NCBI GenBank assembly: GCA_035249905.1
Contig: DATFFT010000011.1
Span: 1-64,000 of the forward strand
From: JAOUEA01 sp035249905
GTDB lineage: Bacteria; Actinomycetota; UBA4738; HRBIN12
Direction: 5' to 3'
Length of the DNA stretch: 64,000 nt
Shown: positions 8,532 to 16,948 of the stretch, piece by piece
Layout: each line of letters begins with the position of its first letter
Position numbering within the stretch: position 1 is the stretch's first letter
Made by a program: the position numbers and the translations under genes
The notes under the pieces: generated by a model
Told to the model about the DNA's origin: nothing
The model's database searches: none
Seen by the model: the letters and a program-made list of their open reading frames with translations, nothing else

Positions 8532-9170
8532 ATGGCCGACCTCGCGATCACCCCCGGGAGCGGCGCGGCGGAGCCGCACGACGAACATGCCACCACGACC
8601 GGCCTGCCGAACACGAAGATCGCGATGTGGGTCTTCCTGGCGTCGGAGTGCTTGCTCTTCGGCGCGCTGATCACGACGTACGTGCTGTACCGGGGGGCGA
8701 GCGACACCGGACCCTACCCCGCAGACGTCTTCGACATCCCGTACACGTCGGTGTCGTCGTTCGTGCTGCTCGCCTCGTCGCTGACGATGGTGCTGTCGCT
8801 CGCGTCCGCTCAGAAGCGCGACGTGGCCCGCATGCGCCTGTGGCTGCTCGCCACCGCGCTCCTGGGGCTGACGTTCGTCGGCGGTCAGGTCTACGAGTTC
8901 ACGGCGTTCTACGACGAGGGCCTGTCGATCACGACGAACCTGTTCGGCACGACGTTCTACGTGCTGACCGGCTTCCACGGGGTGCACGTCACGGTCGGCA
9001 TCCTGATGCTGCTCTCGCTCGTCGGGTTCTCGGTGGCCGACCGGCTGCCCGACGACGCCGCGTTCCCGGTCGAGATGGTGGGCCTGTACTGGCACTTCGT
9101 CGACATCGTCTGGATCATCATCTTCACGGTCGTGTACCTGATCCCGACCCCTTCCCCGGCGCCGGCCTAG
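8532..9170 (+). CDS. ctaE: Cytochrome c oxidase subunit III
   Basis: A 212-residue membrane protein of the short bacterial COX3 type. Five hydrophobic helices are visible, starting with KIAMWVFLASECLLFGALI. It carries the conserved GFHGVHVTVG motif and ends with a helix containing YWHFVDIVWIIIF. The ATG at 8532 lies two bases after the ctaD stop, so the two are co-translated. An acidic, His-containing N-terminal tail of about 35 residues precedes the first helix. Subunit III stabilises proton uptake in subunit I in this family. Confidence 0.95.
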   Translation: MADLAITPGSGAAEPHDEHATTTGLPNTKIAMWVFLASECLLFGALITTYVLYRGASDTGPYPADVFDIPYTSVSSFVLLASSLTMVLSLASAQKRDVARMRLWLLATALLGLTFVGGQVYEFTAFYDEGLSITTNLFGTTFYVLTGFHGVHVTVGILMLLSLVGFSVADRLPDDAAFPVEMVGLYWHFVDIVWIIIFTVVYLIPTPSPAPA

Positions 9171-9181
9171 GAGGACGACGA

Positions 9182-9544
9182 GTGTCCGAGACCGAGACCC
9201 CGTTCCAGGAAGAGCTCGGCGCACGCGACCTGGCCGACCCGCGCGAGTCGCAGGCGGCCCACCACGAGCATCCGAGCGCCAAGGAGTACATCCGCATCGG
9301 CATCATCCTCGCCGTGCTGACCGCGCTCGAGGTCGCGACGTACTACGTCGACGTCGGCAGCGCCCTGCTCGTGCCGACGCTGATCGTGCTCGCGGTGATC
9401 AAGTTCGCGCTCGTCGTGATGTGGTTCATGCACCTGCGGTTCGACAGTCCCACCTACGCGCGGTTCTTCGTGATGGGCCTGGCCGGCGCGGCCACCTTGT
9501 ACCTGATCGTGTTGATCTCGTTCGGCGTCTTCGCGGTGGAGTGA
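9182..9544 (+). CDS. ctaF: Cytochrome c oxidase subunit IV (small, prokaryotic type)
   Basis: A 120-residue membrane protein with three predicted helices (IRIGIILAVLTALEVATYYV, LLVPTLIVLAVIKFALVVMW and a last one ending in SFGVFAVE). The signature is KFALVVMWFMHLRFD. The N-terminal 38 residues are acidic and soluble. The GTG start at 9182 has AGGAGGACG just upstream, 11 bases after ctaE. It is a structural subunit of the caa3 oxidase. Confidence 0.9.
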   Translation: MSETETPFQEELGARDLADPRESQAAHHEHPSAKEYIRIGIILAVLTALEVATYYVDVGSALLVPTLIVLAVIKFALVVMWFMHLRFDSPTYARFFVMGLAGAATLYLIVLISFGVFAVE

Positions 9545-9546
9545 CG

Positions 9547-10377
9547 ATGCGTCTCCCCGCCTGGCACCTGCACCCCGACGTCTGGCTGCTGTTCGGCTCG
9601 ATCATCGCCGCCTACGTGATCGGCGTCCGCCGTCACCTGGCGGTCACGGGCGAGCAGACCCCCCGGCGGAAGCAGGTGCTGTTCCTCACCGGCATGGGCG
9701 TGTTGTGGCTCGGGGCCGACTGGCCCGTGCACGACCTGGCCGAGGGCTACCTCTACCTGATGCACATGACCCAGCACCTGCTGTTCACGCTGATCGCGGC
9801 GCCGCTGCTGATCGCCGGCATGCCGGCGTGGATGCTGCGGGGCCTGCTGGCCCCGCCACCGCTCAGGCGGGTGTTCCGGTTCTTCACGCGCCCGCTCGTC
9901 GCGTTGATCGTGTTCAACGGCGTGTTGCTGTTCACGCACTGGCCCGCGGTCGTCGAGGCGTCGGTGGGCTCCGAAGCGATCCATCTCGCGCTGCACGTGC
10001 TGATCGTCGGCTCGGCGCTGGCGATGTGGTGGCCGGTCATGTCGCCGCTGCCCGAGATGCCGGCGCTCAGCCCGCCCGGTCAGATGATCTACCTGTTCCT
10101 GCAGTCGCTCGCACCCACGATCCCGGCGTCGTTCCTGACGTTCGGACGTTCCTCGCTCTACCCCGTGTACGCGGGATTCCCGCGCATCTGGGGGATCTCG
10201 GCGCTGAACGACCAGCTGATCGCGGGGCTGATCATGAAGCTCGCCGGAGGCCTGCTGCTCTGGGGCGTGATCGCGGTGATCTTCTTCCGCTGGTACGAGC
10301 AGGAACAACGTGACGGCCTCGACCGGTCCGCGTACCAGAACGTGCAGCGCGACGTGGAGGCCGAGCTGGGACGATGA
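9547..10377 (+). CDS. ctaG: Cytochrome oxidase assembly factor CtaG (caa3 type)
   Basis: A 276-residue protein with seven or so membrane helices of the caa3_CtaG family, which helps deliver copper or assemble the oxidase. Family signatures are seen in YLYLMHMTQHLLFTLIAAPL, where two histidines and methionines cluster, and in LALHVLIVGSALAMWWPVM. The start ATG is two bases after the ctaF stop. The C-terminal tail is charged. It completes the ctaC-D-E-F-G set. The next gene encodes copper-type cupredoxin domains, consistent with copper handling in this region. Confidence 0.92.
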   Translation: MRLPAWHLHPDVWLLFGSIIAAYVIGVRRHLAVTGEQTPRRKQVLFLTGMGVLWLGADWPVHDLAEGYLYLMHMTQHLLFTLIAAPLLIAGMPAWMLRGLLAPPPLRRVFRFFTRPLVALIVFNGVLLFTHWPAVVEASVGSEAIHLALHVLIVGSALAMWWPVMSPLPEMPALSPPGQMIYLFLQSLAPTIPASFLTFGRSSLYPVYAGFPRIWGISALNDQLIAGLIMKLAGGLLLWGVIAVIFFRWYEQEQRDGLDRSAYQNVQRDVEAELGR

Positions 10378-10426
10378 GCCACCGGATGAGCCACCGGATG
10401 CGCCGCCGGAAGGAGCTGTCGGATCG

Positions 10427-11725
10427 ATGAGCGAGGGCAAGAACCGGCAGAGCCTCTTGCTGCCGATCCTGTTGCCGGCCGGGGTCCTGATCGTGATCGG
10501 CCTCGTGCTCTTCGGGTTCTCACGAGTGCTCCTCACCGTCTCGCACGCGGCGGCCACGGTGGTCGCGTTGATCGTCGCGGTCGCGGTCGTTGCCGTGGCG
10601 GGGTGGGTCGCATCGAGGCAGCGGGTCACGGGCGCGACGCTCTTCTCGATGGTCGCCGCCGTCGCGGGCGTCGCCATGGTGGCCGGGGGGCTCGCCGTCG
10701 TCGCCGCGCCCCTGCAGGAGGAGGGCGGCGAGGAACCGGGTGGCGAAGCGGTCGTGCTCGCCCTCGCCGCACCCGAGGGTGCGGCGGTCGACGGGTTCTC
10801 GACCGATGCGTTGGCGGCGCCGAGCGACGAACCGTTCACGATCGCGTTCGACAACGCCGACCCGTCGACCCAACACAACGTCGTGCTCTTCGACGGCCCC
10901 GATGCGGACGCGCCGGCGCTGTTCACCGGCGAGCTCGTCACGGGCCCGGCCCAGATCGACTACCGGATCGAGCCTGTGCCCGAAGGGGAGTACTTCTTCC
11001 ACTGCGAGGTTCATCCCACGACGATGACCGGCACGTTGACCGCCGCGCCCGGCGAGGGCGGCGAAGGCGGGGAAGGCGGGGGAGGCGGGGCCACGACGGT
11101 CGTCGCCTCGGACCTATCGTTCGACACCGACACGATCGACCTGCCGGCCGATACCCCCACGACGCTGACGCTCGACAACCGCGACGACGGCATCCCGCAC
11201 AACATCGCGATCTACACCGACGACTCCCTGGGTGAGTCGCTGTTCGTCGGCGACCTCGTGACCGGGCCGGCCTCGGTCGACTACGAGATCCCGGCCATCC
11301 CCGCCGGTGAGTACTACTTCCATTGCGACGTCCATCCCGACATGAGCGGTACCGTCGTCGTCGAGGGAGGCGGAGGCGGGGACGGAGGAGGCGATCCCGG
11401 GGGAGGCGAAGACGGCGGCGACGCCGAGGGAGAGGGCGGTGCTGCGGCGGCCTCGGTGGCGGCCGAGAACTCGGCGTTCGATCCGACGACGCTGAGCTGG
11501 GAGGCGGGGGCCGAGACCACGCTGACGTTCGACAACCGTGACCCGGTCGACGTCGCCGGCCCGCACAACGTCTCGATCTACGACGGCGACACCGCGCTGT
11601 TCCAGGGTGATCTCGTCGAAGGCCCCGCGACGGTCGACTACGCGGTACCTGCGATGGAAGCCGGCACGTACGACTTCCGATGCGACGTGCATCCGGACAT
11701 GATCGGCACCGTCGAGGTCACCTGA
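10427..11725 (+). CDS. Membrane-anchored protein with three cupredoxin (plastocyanin-like) domains
   Basis: A 432-residue protein with three N-terminal helices (about residues 9-95), then three copies of a cupredoxin-like unit joined by Gly/Glu-rich linkers. Each copy has a full set of type 1 copper ligands: H150, C193, H196, M200; H258, C300, H303, M306; H380, C419, H422, M425. Domain 1 has one extra residue between the second His and the Met. Each copy also shares a conserved TGxLVxGPAxxDY segment, so they arose by duplication. The start at 10427 has GAAGGAGC upstream. It directly follows ctaG, so it may carry electrons to the oxidase or buffer copper; this role is inferred. Confidence 0.85.
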   Translation: MSEGKNRQSLLLPILLPAGVLIVIGLVLFGFSRVLLTVSHAAATVVALIVAVAVVAVAGWVASRQRVTGATLFSMVAAVAGVAMVAGGLAVVAAPLQEEGGEEPGGEAVVLALAAPEGAAVDGFSTDALAAPSDEPFTIAFDNADPSTQHNVVLFDGPDADAPALFTGELVTGPAQIDYRIEPVPEGEYFFHCEVHPTTMTGTLTAAPGEGGEGGEGGGGGATTVVASDLSFDTDTIDLPADTPTTLTLDNRDDGIPHNIAIYTDDSLGESLFVGDLVTGPASVDYEIPAIPAGEYYFHCDVHPDMSGTVVVEGGGGGDGGGDPGGGEDGGDAEGEGGAAAASVAAENSAFDPTTLSWEAGAETTLTFDNRDPVDVAGPHNVSIYDGDTALFQGDLVEGPATVDYAVPAMEAGTYDFRCDVHPDMIGTVEVT

Positions 11726-12330
11726 CGACCTCGCCGAGTACCTCCGCGCCGGGCTCCACCGCTCCCGACGAGCAGCCTCCCCGTCGCCGCGCAGGACGCA
11801 TCGCGCTCGTGATCGGGGCGGGGGTGCTGGTGGTCGCGGTCGCGGGGTACGCGCTGCGGCCGACGAGCGATCCCCGGGAGGAGGGGGGCGTCGCCGAGCT
11901 CGAGGAGCCCTTCCCCGGCCTCGAGGGCGAGGCGGTCGTCGGTTCGCCGGTCGACACCGGCGCCATGGACTGGTCCGTGCTGGTCGTGAACGTCTGGGCG
12001 AACTGGTGCGAACCCTGTGAGCGCGAGCAACCCGCGTTGCTGGACGTGCAGGCCGACTTCGCTTCGCGGGGTGTCGAGTTCGTGGGCGTGAACTACCGCG
12101 ACGATCGCGCCGCGGCAGCGCGATGGATCGAACGGTTCGACGTCGCGTACCCGAGCCTGTACGACCCCGACGGTCGAACGGCGAGCTCGCTCGGTTTCCC
12201 ATTCCTGCCCGACACCTATGTGGTCGATGCCGACGGAACGATGCGCTTCGTCGTCTACGGCGAGACCAACGCCCAGGAGCTGTCGGGTCTGATCGATGAG
12301 CTGCTCGCCGAGCGGACGCCGAGCCGTTAG
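11680..12330 (+). CDS. TlpA/ResA-like thiol-disulfide oxidoreductase, membrane anchored
   Basis: A thioredoxin-fold protein of up to 216 residues that probably reduces disulfides outside the membrane, for example on apocytochrome c or CuA. One signal anchor (RIALVIGAGVLVVAVAGYAL) is followed by a TlpA domain with the active site WANWCEPCEREQP and a cis-Pro region LGFPFLPDTYVV. The start is uncertain: ATG 11680 overlaps the cupredoxin gene by 46 bases with a poor ribosome site, while a CTG at 11722 would overlap its stop codon in the usual four-base way. Its stop overlaps the 3' end of the convergent ctaA-ctaB gene. Confidence 0.85.
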   Translation: MRRASGHDRHRRGHLTTSPSTSAPGSTAPDEQPPRRRAGRIALVIGAGVLVVAVAGYALRPTSDPREEGGVAELEEPFPGLEGEAVVGSPVDTGAMDWSVLVVNVWANWCEPCEREQPALLDVQADFASRGVEFVGVNYRDDRAAAARWIERFDVAYPSLYDPDGRTASSLGFPFLPDTYVVDADGTMRFVVYGETNAQELSGLIDELLAERTPSR

Positions 12331-14141
12331 ACGATCGCGTCGAGCGCGACGGCGCCGAACAACGCCGCGAGGTACACGATCGAGTAGGTGAACAGGCGCC
12401 AGGACGCGTCGGGTTCAGCGCGACGCCAGAGCACCAGCGCGCGGTAGACGAACACGCCGCCGAGCACGACGGCTGCGCCGAGGTAGAGCGGCCCCATGCC
12501 GGCCACCGGGGCGAGCAGCAGCGTCGTGCCGAACAGCACGAGCGAGTACAGGAAGATCTGCCGCCGGGTTTCGTCGTCCCCCTTGACCACGGGCAGCATC
12601 GGCACGCCGGCCGCCGCGTAGTCGCCACTGAATCGAAGGCTCAGTGCCCAGAAATGCGGGGGGGTCCAGACGAAGACGATCGCGAACAGGATCCAGGCGG
12701 GCCACGCGAGCGAACCCGTGACCGCAGCCCACCCGATCAACGCAGGTGCCGCACCGGCGGCGCCTCCGATCACGATGTTCTGCGTCGTGGAGCGTTTGAG
12801 CCACATCGTGTAGATCACGACGTAGAACGCGATCGCGGCCAGTGACAGCGTCGCGGCGAGCACGTTCACGGTCGACGCCAGGAACAGGAACGAGAACGCC
12901 CCGAGCCAGAACCCGAACGCGAGGGCCCGTTCGGGCGATACCAGGTGGGCCGGGAGCGGCCGGGAGCGGGTCCGGCGCATCACCTCGTCGATGTCGCGGT
13001 CCAGGTACATGTTGATCGCGTTCGCCGCGCCCGCGGCCAGCGACCCACCGACGAGCGTGGCGAGCGCGAGCCAGAGCGGCGGGACCCCGCCCTGTGCGAG
13101 CGCCATGGCGGGCACCGTGGTGATGAGCAGCAGCACGATGATCCTGGGCTTCGTCAGGCGGTAGTAGGCCGTGATCGTGTCACGCACCGACGGCGGCTCG
13201 GCCACCTCCGCCACCGAGTCGGGATCGGGGGGCGGTTCCCGCACGACGGGCTCCCGACGGGCGACGACCGCGAGCGCCACGATCGAGGCCCAGATCGCCG
13301 CCGACGTCGCCACGTGCAACGCGCGAGGCCACGTGGCGAGCGCCGTCACGACGTTGAGGCCGCCGACCCCGATCTGGACCACGAACAGGGCTCCGGCGAG
13401 CGTCGAGAGCCCGACGATGCGTCTCGATCGGACGGGCATCGTCCGAGCCCGCACCGCGAGCCAGAGCGCGAGTGCCGCGACGACGACCGCGAGCACGCGG
13501 TGCGCGAACATCTCCGCGGCGCCCCGTGGCCCGAACGACGGCACGAGCCGCCCGCCCATCAGCGGCCAGTCGCGGAACGCGAGCCCGGCCCCCTCGGCCC
13601 GCACGTAGGTGCCGACGAGGAGCAGGGCGAACGTCGCGAGTGCAGCGAGGGCGGCCAGCCGGGCGTAGCCGCGGTCGCCGGCCGGTTCGTCGCCCTCGAA
13701 CGAGAGGGTGGTGGCCGCGATCAGCACCCCCAGCACGACCATCGCGAGCCCGAAGTGCAGCGTGACCACCGCCGGGTCGAGGGCGCTGTTGACCACCGCG
13801 CCGCCGAGGGCGCCCTGAACCCCGAAGAGCGGCACGAGTGTGACGGCCAGCCAGATCGCTCCGCGCGGGGTCGAGCTCGGTCGGCCGCGTCTCGAGCGCA
13901 GGAGCTCGACGATGCCCACGACCGCCAGCGTCACCGCCAACAGCCCCGAGACCACGCCGAGCAGCCGGTGGGCGTACTCGATCAGCGTGTGGTACTCCCA
14001 GCGCGGCACCCAGCTGCCGAAACACGTCGGCCAGTCGGGGCATCCGTCGCCCGAGCCGGTCGTCCGGACCACGCCGCCCCACGCGATCAGCGCGAGCGTC
14101 GACGCGGTCGTGGTCACCGCGAGCTTCTGGAACCGGGTCAT
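12327..14141 (-). CDS. Fused heme A synthase (CtaA) and heme O synthase (CtaB)
   Basis: A 604-residue membrane protein that should carry out both steps from protoheme to heme A. Residues 1 to about 300 are CtaA/COX15-like, with the B-type cysteine pair in GCPDWPTC and histidines in EYAHRLLGV, TLHFGLAMV, FAHRVLAVV and ALHVATSAA. After a short Pro/Glu-rich linker, residues from about 320 are a UbiA-type farnesyltransferase with YYRLTKPRI, NMYLDRDIDEVMRRT (both Asp-rich metal sites) and WTPPHFWALSL. No stop or frameshift divides the halves. The start ATG 14141 has GAGGA nearby; an in-frame GTG lies about 40 bases upstream. It serves the adjacent caa3 oxidase. Confidence 0.93.
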   Translation of the reverse strand: MTRFQKLAVTTTASTLALIAWGGVVRTTGSGDGCPDWPTCFGSWVPRWEYHTLIEYAHRLLGVVSGLLAVTLAVVGIVELLRSRRGRPSSTPRGAIWLAVTLVPLFGVQGALGGAVVNSALDPAVVTLHFGLAMVVLGVLIAATTLSFEGDEPAGDRGYARLAALAALATFALLLVGTYVRAEGAGLAFRDWPLMGGRLVPSFGPRGAAEMFAHRVLAVVVAALALWLAVRARTMPVRSRRIVGLSTLAGALFVVQIGVGGLNVVTALATWPRALHVATSAAIWASIVALAVVARREPVVREPPPDPDSVAEVAEPPSVRDTITAYYRLTKPRIIVLLLITTVPAMALAQGGVPPLWLALATLVGGSLAAGAANAINMYLDRDIDEVMRRTRSRPLPAHLVSPERALAFGFWLGAFSFLFLASTVNVLAATLSLAAIAFYVVIYTMWLKRSTTQNIVIGGAAGAAPALIGWAAVTGSLAWPAWILFAIVFVWTPPHFWALSLRFSGDYAAAGVPMLPVVKGDDETRRQIFLYSLVLFGTTLLLAPVAGMGPLYLGAAVVLGGVFVYRALVLWRRAEPDASWRLFTYSIVYLAALFGAVALDAIV

Positions 14142-14223
14142 CGAGTCCTCGTCGTCGGGTCTGGCCACGTCCGCGGCCACCGCGTGACCGATGATAGTGG
14201 GGGGCTGCGGGCTGCGGCTGCGA

Positions 14224-14229
14224 GATACT
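14224..14229 (+). promoter_or_regulatory. Possible leaderless -10 box for the first prenyl synthase
   Basis: GATACT is followed after 6 bases by the ATG at 14236, leaving no room for a ribosome site. This matches the leaderless pattern seen several times in the window. Confidence 0.4.
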
Positions 14230-14235
14230 CCGCGC

Positions 14236-15132
14236 ATGACCGCACCTCCGGCGCCGCGTAGCGAGGTACTCGGGCCGTTCCGCCCCGTCGTCGACGAGGC
14301 GCTCGAGGGATACCTGGCCGAATGCTCGGCGGACCTCACGCGGCGAGACGTCAGAGCCGGCGCGCTCGTCGACGAGATCGCGCGGCTCGTCCGTGCGGGC
14401 GGGAAGCGCCTCAGGCCGGCGTTCTGCTTCTGGGGGTACCGTGCCGCTGGTCCTGCCGGGCCCGCCGCGATCGACGTCGGCGAACCCATCGTGCGGGCGG
14501 CATCTGCGTTGGAGCTCCTGCACACGATGGCCCTGATCCACGACGATCTGATGGACGAAGCGACCGAGCGCCGGGGCGTGCCGTCGTCGGCTTCGCGCCT
14601 CACCGGCCTTGCGGCCGACCGGGGCCTGCCCGCCGATCATCTTCGGTTCGGCCGGTCGGCCGCGCTCCTCGCGGGCGACCTCGCGGCCGTTCTCGGCGAC
14701 CGGCTGTTGCTCACGAGCGGCTTCGACCCGCAGGCGATCGCCCGGGCGCTCGTTCCGTACCACGAGATGCGCATCGACATGGCCGCGGGTCAGTTCCTCG
14801 ACGTCGCGGGAACGGCAGACGGTCTCGTCGCGGCCTCCGCGGCCAGGTTGAAAGGAGGAAGCTACACGGTTGAGGGGCCGCTCCTGGTGGGGGCGGCGCT
14901 CGCCGGCGATCGCGACGACGTGCGTGAGGCCCTCCGGGCGTTCGGCGCCCCCCTCGGCGAGGCGTTCCAGCTCCGTGACGACCTCCTCGACGGCGAGGCA
15001 CTCCCCGGGGTCGCGCCCTCGGACGTGAACGCTCTCGTGGATCGCGCTCGCGCAGCCCTGCGCGACGCCCCGATCGATCCCGATGCCGCCGCCGGTCTCG
15101 ACGGCCTCGCGAGCCTGGTTGCGATGGCGTGA
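14236..15132 (+). CDS. Polyprenyl diphosphate synthase (short-chain E-type)
   Basis: A 298-residue trans-prenyltransferase that condenses isopentenyl diphosphate onto allylic diphosphates. The first aspartate-rich motif is HDDLMDEATERRG (DDLMD at 103-107) and the second is DDLLD at 248-252. GGKRLRP near the N-terminus binds isopentenyl diphosphate. An insert after the first motif (near residues 112-130) is typical of actinobacterial geranylgeranyl or farnesyl synthases. Product length cannot be read from sequence alone. The gene is divergent from ctaA-ctaB, whose CtaB half uses farnesyl diphosphate, and lies upstream of a geranylgeranyl-reductase-family gene. Confidence 0.9.
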   Translation: MTAPPAPRSEVLGPFRPVVDEALEGYLAECSADLTRRDVRAGALVDEIARLVRAGGKRLRPAFCFWGYRAAGPAGPAAIDVGEPIVRAASALELLHTMALIHDDLMDEATERRGVPSSASRLTGLAADRGLPADHLRFGRSAALLAGDLAAVLGDRLLLTSGFDPQAIARALVPYHEMRIDMAAGQFLDVAGTADGLVAASAARLKGGSYTVEGPLLVGAALAGDRDDVREALRAFGAPLGEAFQLRDDLLDGEALPGVAPSDVNALVDRARAALRDAPIDPDAAAGLDGLASLVAMA

Positions 15133-15139
15133 GGACGGT

Positions 15140-15571
15140 GTGCGGGTGAGCGAGGACCCCGGCGGCCTGCGACGCCGGTTCGGCGACGTCCCGACATGCC
15201 GCGTCGGCACGGTCCGCCCCGACGGGGGACCGCACCTGGCCCCCCGCTGGTTCACCTGGCGCGACGACGGGATCTGGGTCTCGACGCGGGTGGGTGACAC
15301 GGTCTGGGAACACGCGGTCCGCGACCCTCGGATCTCGGTGCTGATCGATCGCGGGCGCGATTGGACCGAGCTCGCCGGCGTGCGGGTGGACGGGGTCGCC
15401 GAGGCCTTCCCGGCCGAGCACCCCGATCTGCGAGGTCCGATGTCGGCGTGGCACGAGAAGTACCGTCAGATGTTCGCGCGCGACGGCTTCGAGGGGTTCA
15501 CCCGCGACGTGCCGGCGCTCGGGTTCCTTCGGGTCGTGCCCGCCCGGGTCGACTCGTGGGACCATCGTTGA
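15140..15571 (+). CDS. Pyridoxamine 5'-phosphate oxidase-like flavin or F420 binding protein
   Basis: A 143-residue split beta-barrel protein. Family features are the N-terminal RVGTVRPDGGPHLAPRWF strand pair and the following WEHAVRDPRISVLID segment. This fold holds FMN or F420 and includes oxidases, F420-dependent reductases and heme-utilisation proteins. The GTG at 15140 with GAGGACG upstream was chosen; GTG 15146 is equally possible. It starts 7 bases after the prenyl synthase stop, so the two are probably co-transcribed. The substrate cannot be judged. Confidence 0.75.
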   Translation: MRVSEDPGGLRRRFGDVPTCRVGTVRPDGGPHLAPRWFTWRDDGIWVSTRVGDTVWEHAVRDPRISVLIDRGRDWTELAGVRVDGVAEAFPAEHPDLRGPMSAWHEKYRQMFARDGFEGFTRDVPALGFLRVVPARVDSWDHR

Positions 15572-15632
15572 GCCGCGTTGCCCGCCACGGAGGCTGCGGG
15601 TAGCGTGGGACTGCGCGTTCCGGCGCACTGCG

Positions 15633-15638
15633 GTAGCC
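15633..15638 (+). promoter_or_regulatory. Possible -10 box for the reductase/nuo block
   Basis: TAGCCT fits a TANNNT -10 box and places the transcription start within the Rex-like palindrome at 15645-15662. No good -35 box is seen. Confidence 0.3.
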
Positions 15639-15644
15639 TGACGA

Positions 15645-15662
15645 TTGTGAATCTTTTCACAA
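15645..15662. promoter_or_regulatory. Putative Rex operator upstream of the geranylgeranyl reductase-nuo operon
   Basis: TTGTGAATCTTTTCACAA is an exact match to the Rex consensus TTGTGAA-N4-TTCACAA and a near-perfect inverted repeat. It lies 31 bases upstream of the GTG at 15694 in a 122-base intergenic gap, right after a TAGCCT -10-like box. Bound Rex would block initiation when NADH is low and release when NADH rises. That would suit a downstream NADH dehydrogenase operon. NADH-responsive Rex control of respiratory genes is established in Streptomyces and Bacillus. Confidence 0.72.
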
Positions 15663-15693
15663 GCTGTGCCCCGAGCGCGCAGGGGGGATCGAC

Positions 15694-16944
15694 GTGAACG
15701 CACAGCTGGTCGAGACCGATGTGCTCGTGGTCGGGGGCGGGCCCGGTGGCGCGGCGGCCGCGTACTACGCGGCCCGACAGGGGCTCGACGTCACGGTCGT
15801 CGATCGATCGACGTTCCCTCGCGAGAAGGTCTGCGGCGACGGGTTGACCCCTCGTAGCGTCGCCGCCCTGCTCCGGATGGGGGTCGACACCGACGATCCG
15901 CGGTTCGTGCGCGTCCAGGGCCTGCGGGTGTACTCGCGCGACGCCGAGATCGAGCTCCCGTGGCCGGAGCTGTCCAGCTGGCCGGGGTACGGCCTGGTGA
16001 TGCCGCGGGCGGAGTTCGACCACCTGTTGATCCAACGTGCTCAGAAGGCGGGCGCTCGGTTCCTGGAACGGACCGAGGCCGTCGCACCGACGTTCCGGGA
16101 GAGCTGGGTGACCGGCGCCACCGTGCGACCCGCCGACGACAAACAGAGCGAGCCGACCGAGATCCGGGCGCGGTTCACGATCGCCGCCGACGGGGCGGCG
16201 AGCCGGTTCGCGAAACCGGCAGGCGTGCGGCGCGACGGTTCCCGCCCGCTCGGCATCGCGGCGCGCCGCTACTACCGCACCCCGTACGACCCGGGCCCCT
16301 GGTTCGAGTCATGGCTCGACCTCTGGGAGGGCGACCTGCTGCTTCCCGGGTACGGCTGGTTGTTCCCGATGACCGGTGGGCGCATCAATCTCGGGGCGGG
16401 CCTGCTGAACACGTTCAAGGACTTCAAGCAGGTCTCGGCCCAACGTCTGTTCGACGCGTTCGCGACGATGCTCCCCACCGCCTGGGAGATCTCCGAGGAG
16501 ACCGCCGAAGGCAGGGTGCTGTCGGGGCCACTGCCCATGAGCTTCGACCGGACCCCGCAGGCGGTGCCGGGCATGCTGCTGATCGGCGACGCCGCGGGGG
16601 CGGTCAACCCCTTCAACGGGGAAGGCATCGCCTACGCGATGGAGACCGGAGAGGTCGCGGCCGACCTCGTGCACGAGGCACTCGTCAAGGATCGGCCGGG
16701 CATCACGATGATGTACCCCACCGTGCTTCGCGAGCGGTACGGGGACTACTTCCGGATCGGGCGCGGGTTCGCGAAGATCATCGGCCGCCCGGCGATCATG
16801 GGCCGCGCGACGAGGTACATGCTGCCCAGCCCCCGCGTGATGAGCTTCGCGTTGCGGGTGATGGGCAACCTCAGCGACGGGCCCGACGGCGACCGGCAGG
16901 ATCGCCTCTTCCATCTGATGCAGCGGATCGCGAGGGCGGCGTGA
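15694..16944 (+). CDS. Geranylgeranyl reductase family FAD-dependent oxidoreductase
   Basis: A 416-residue flavoprotein. The N-terminal dinucleotide motif is GGGPGGAAAAYYAARQGLDV near residues 12-31, followed by the FPREKVCGDGLTPRS signature of this family. A second FAD motif is LIGDAAGAVNPFNGEG near 297-312. Members saturate double bonds of isoprenoid chains. In mycobacteria, MenJ of this family reduces one unit of the menaquinone tail. Position 16 bases upstream of nuoA suggests the same role here, giving a partly saturated menaquinone for complex I; this is inferred. A strong GGGGGG ribosome site precedes GTG 15694. Confidence 0.88.
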   Translation: MNAQLVETDVLVVGGGPGGAAAAYYAARQGLDVTVVDRSTFPREKVCGDGLTPRSVAALLRMGVDTDDPRFVRVQGLRVYSRDAEIELPWPELSSWPGYGLVMPRAEFDHLLIQRAQKAGARFLERTEAVAPTFRESWVTGATVRPADDKQSEPTEIRARFTIAADGAASRFAKPAGVRRDGSRPLGIAARRYYRTPYDPGPWFESWLDLWEGDLLLPGYGWLFPMTGGRINLGAGLLNTFKDFKQVSAQRLFDAFATMLPTAWEISEETAEGRVLSGPLPMSFDRTPQAVPGMLLIGDAAGAVNPFNGEGIAYAMETGEVAADLVHEALVKDRPGITMMYPTVLRERYGDYFRIGRGFAKIIGRPAIMGRATRYMLPSPRVMSFALRVMGNLSDGPDGDRQDRLFHLMQRIARAA

Positions 16945-16948
16945 CCGA

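Noticed and set aside
10374..10412. Short tandem GATGAGCCACCG-like repeat between ctaG and the cupredoxin gene
   Set aside because: Only two imperfect copies; too little for a regulatory repeat or CRISPR-like unit.
11050..11440. GGAGGCGGGG repeats within the cupredoxin gene as a possible repeat element
   Set aside because: They encode the Gly-rich linkers between domains in frame and need no other explanation.
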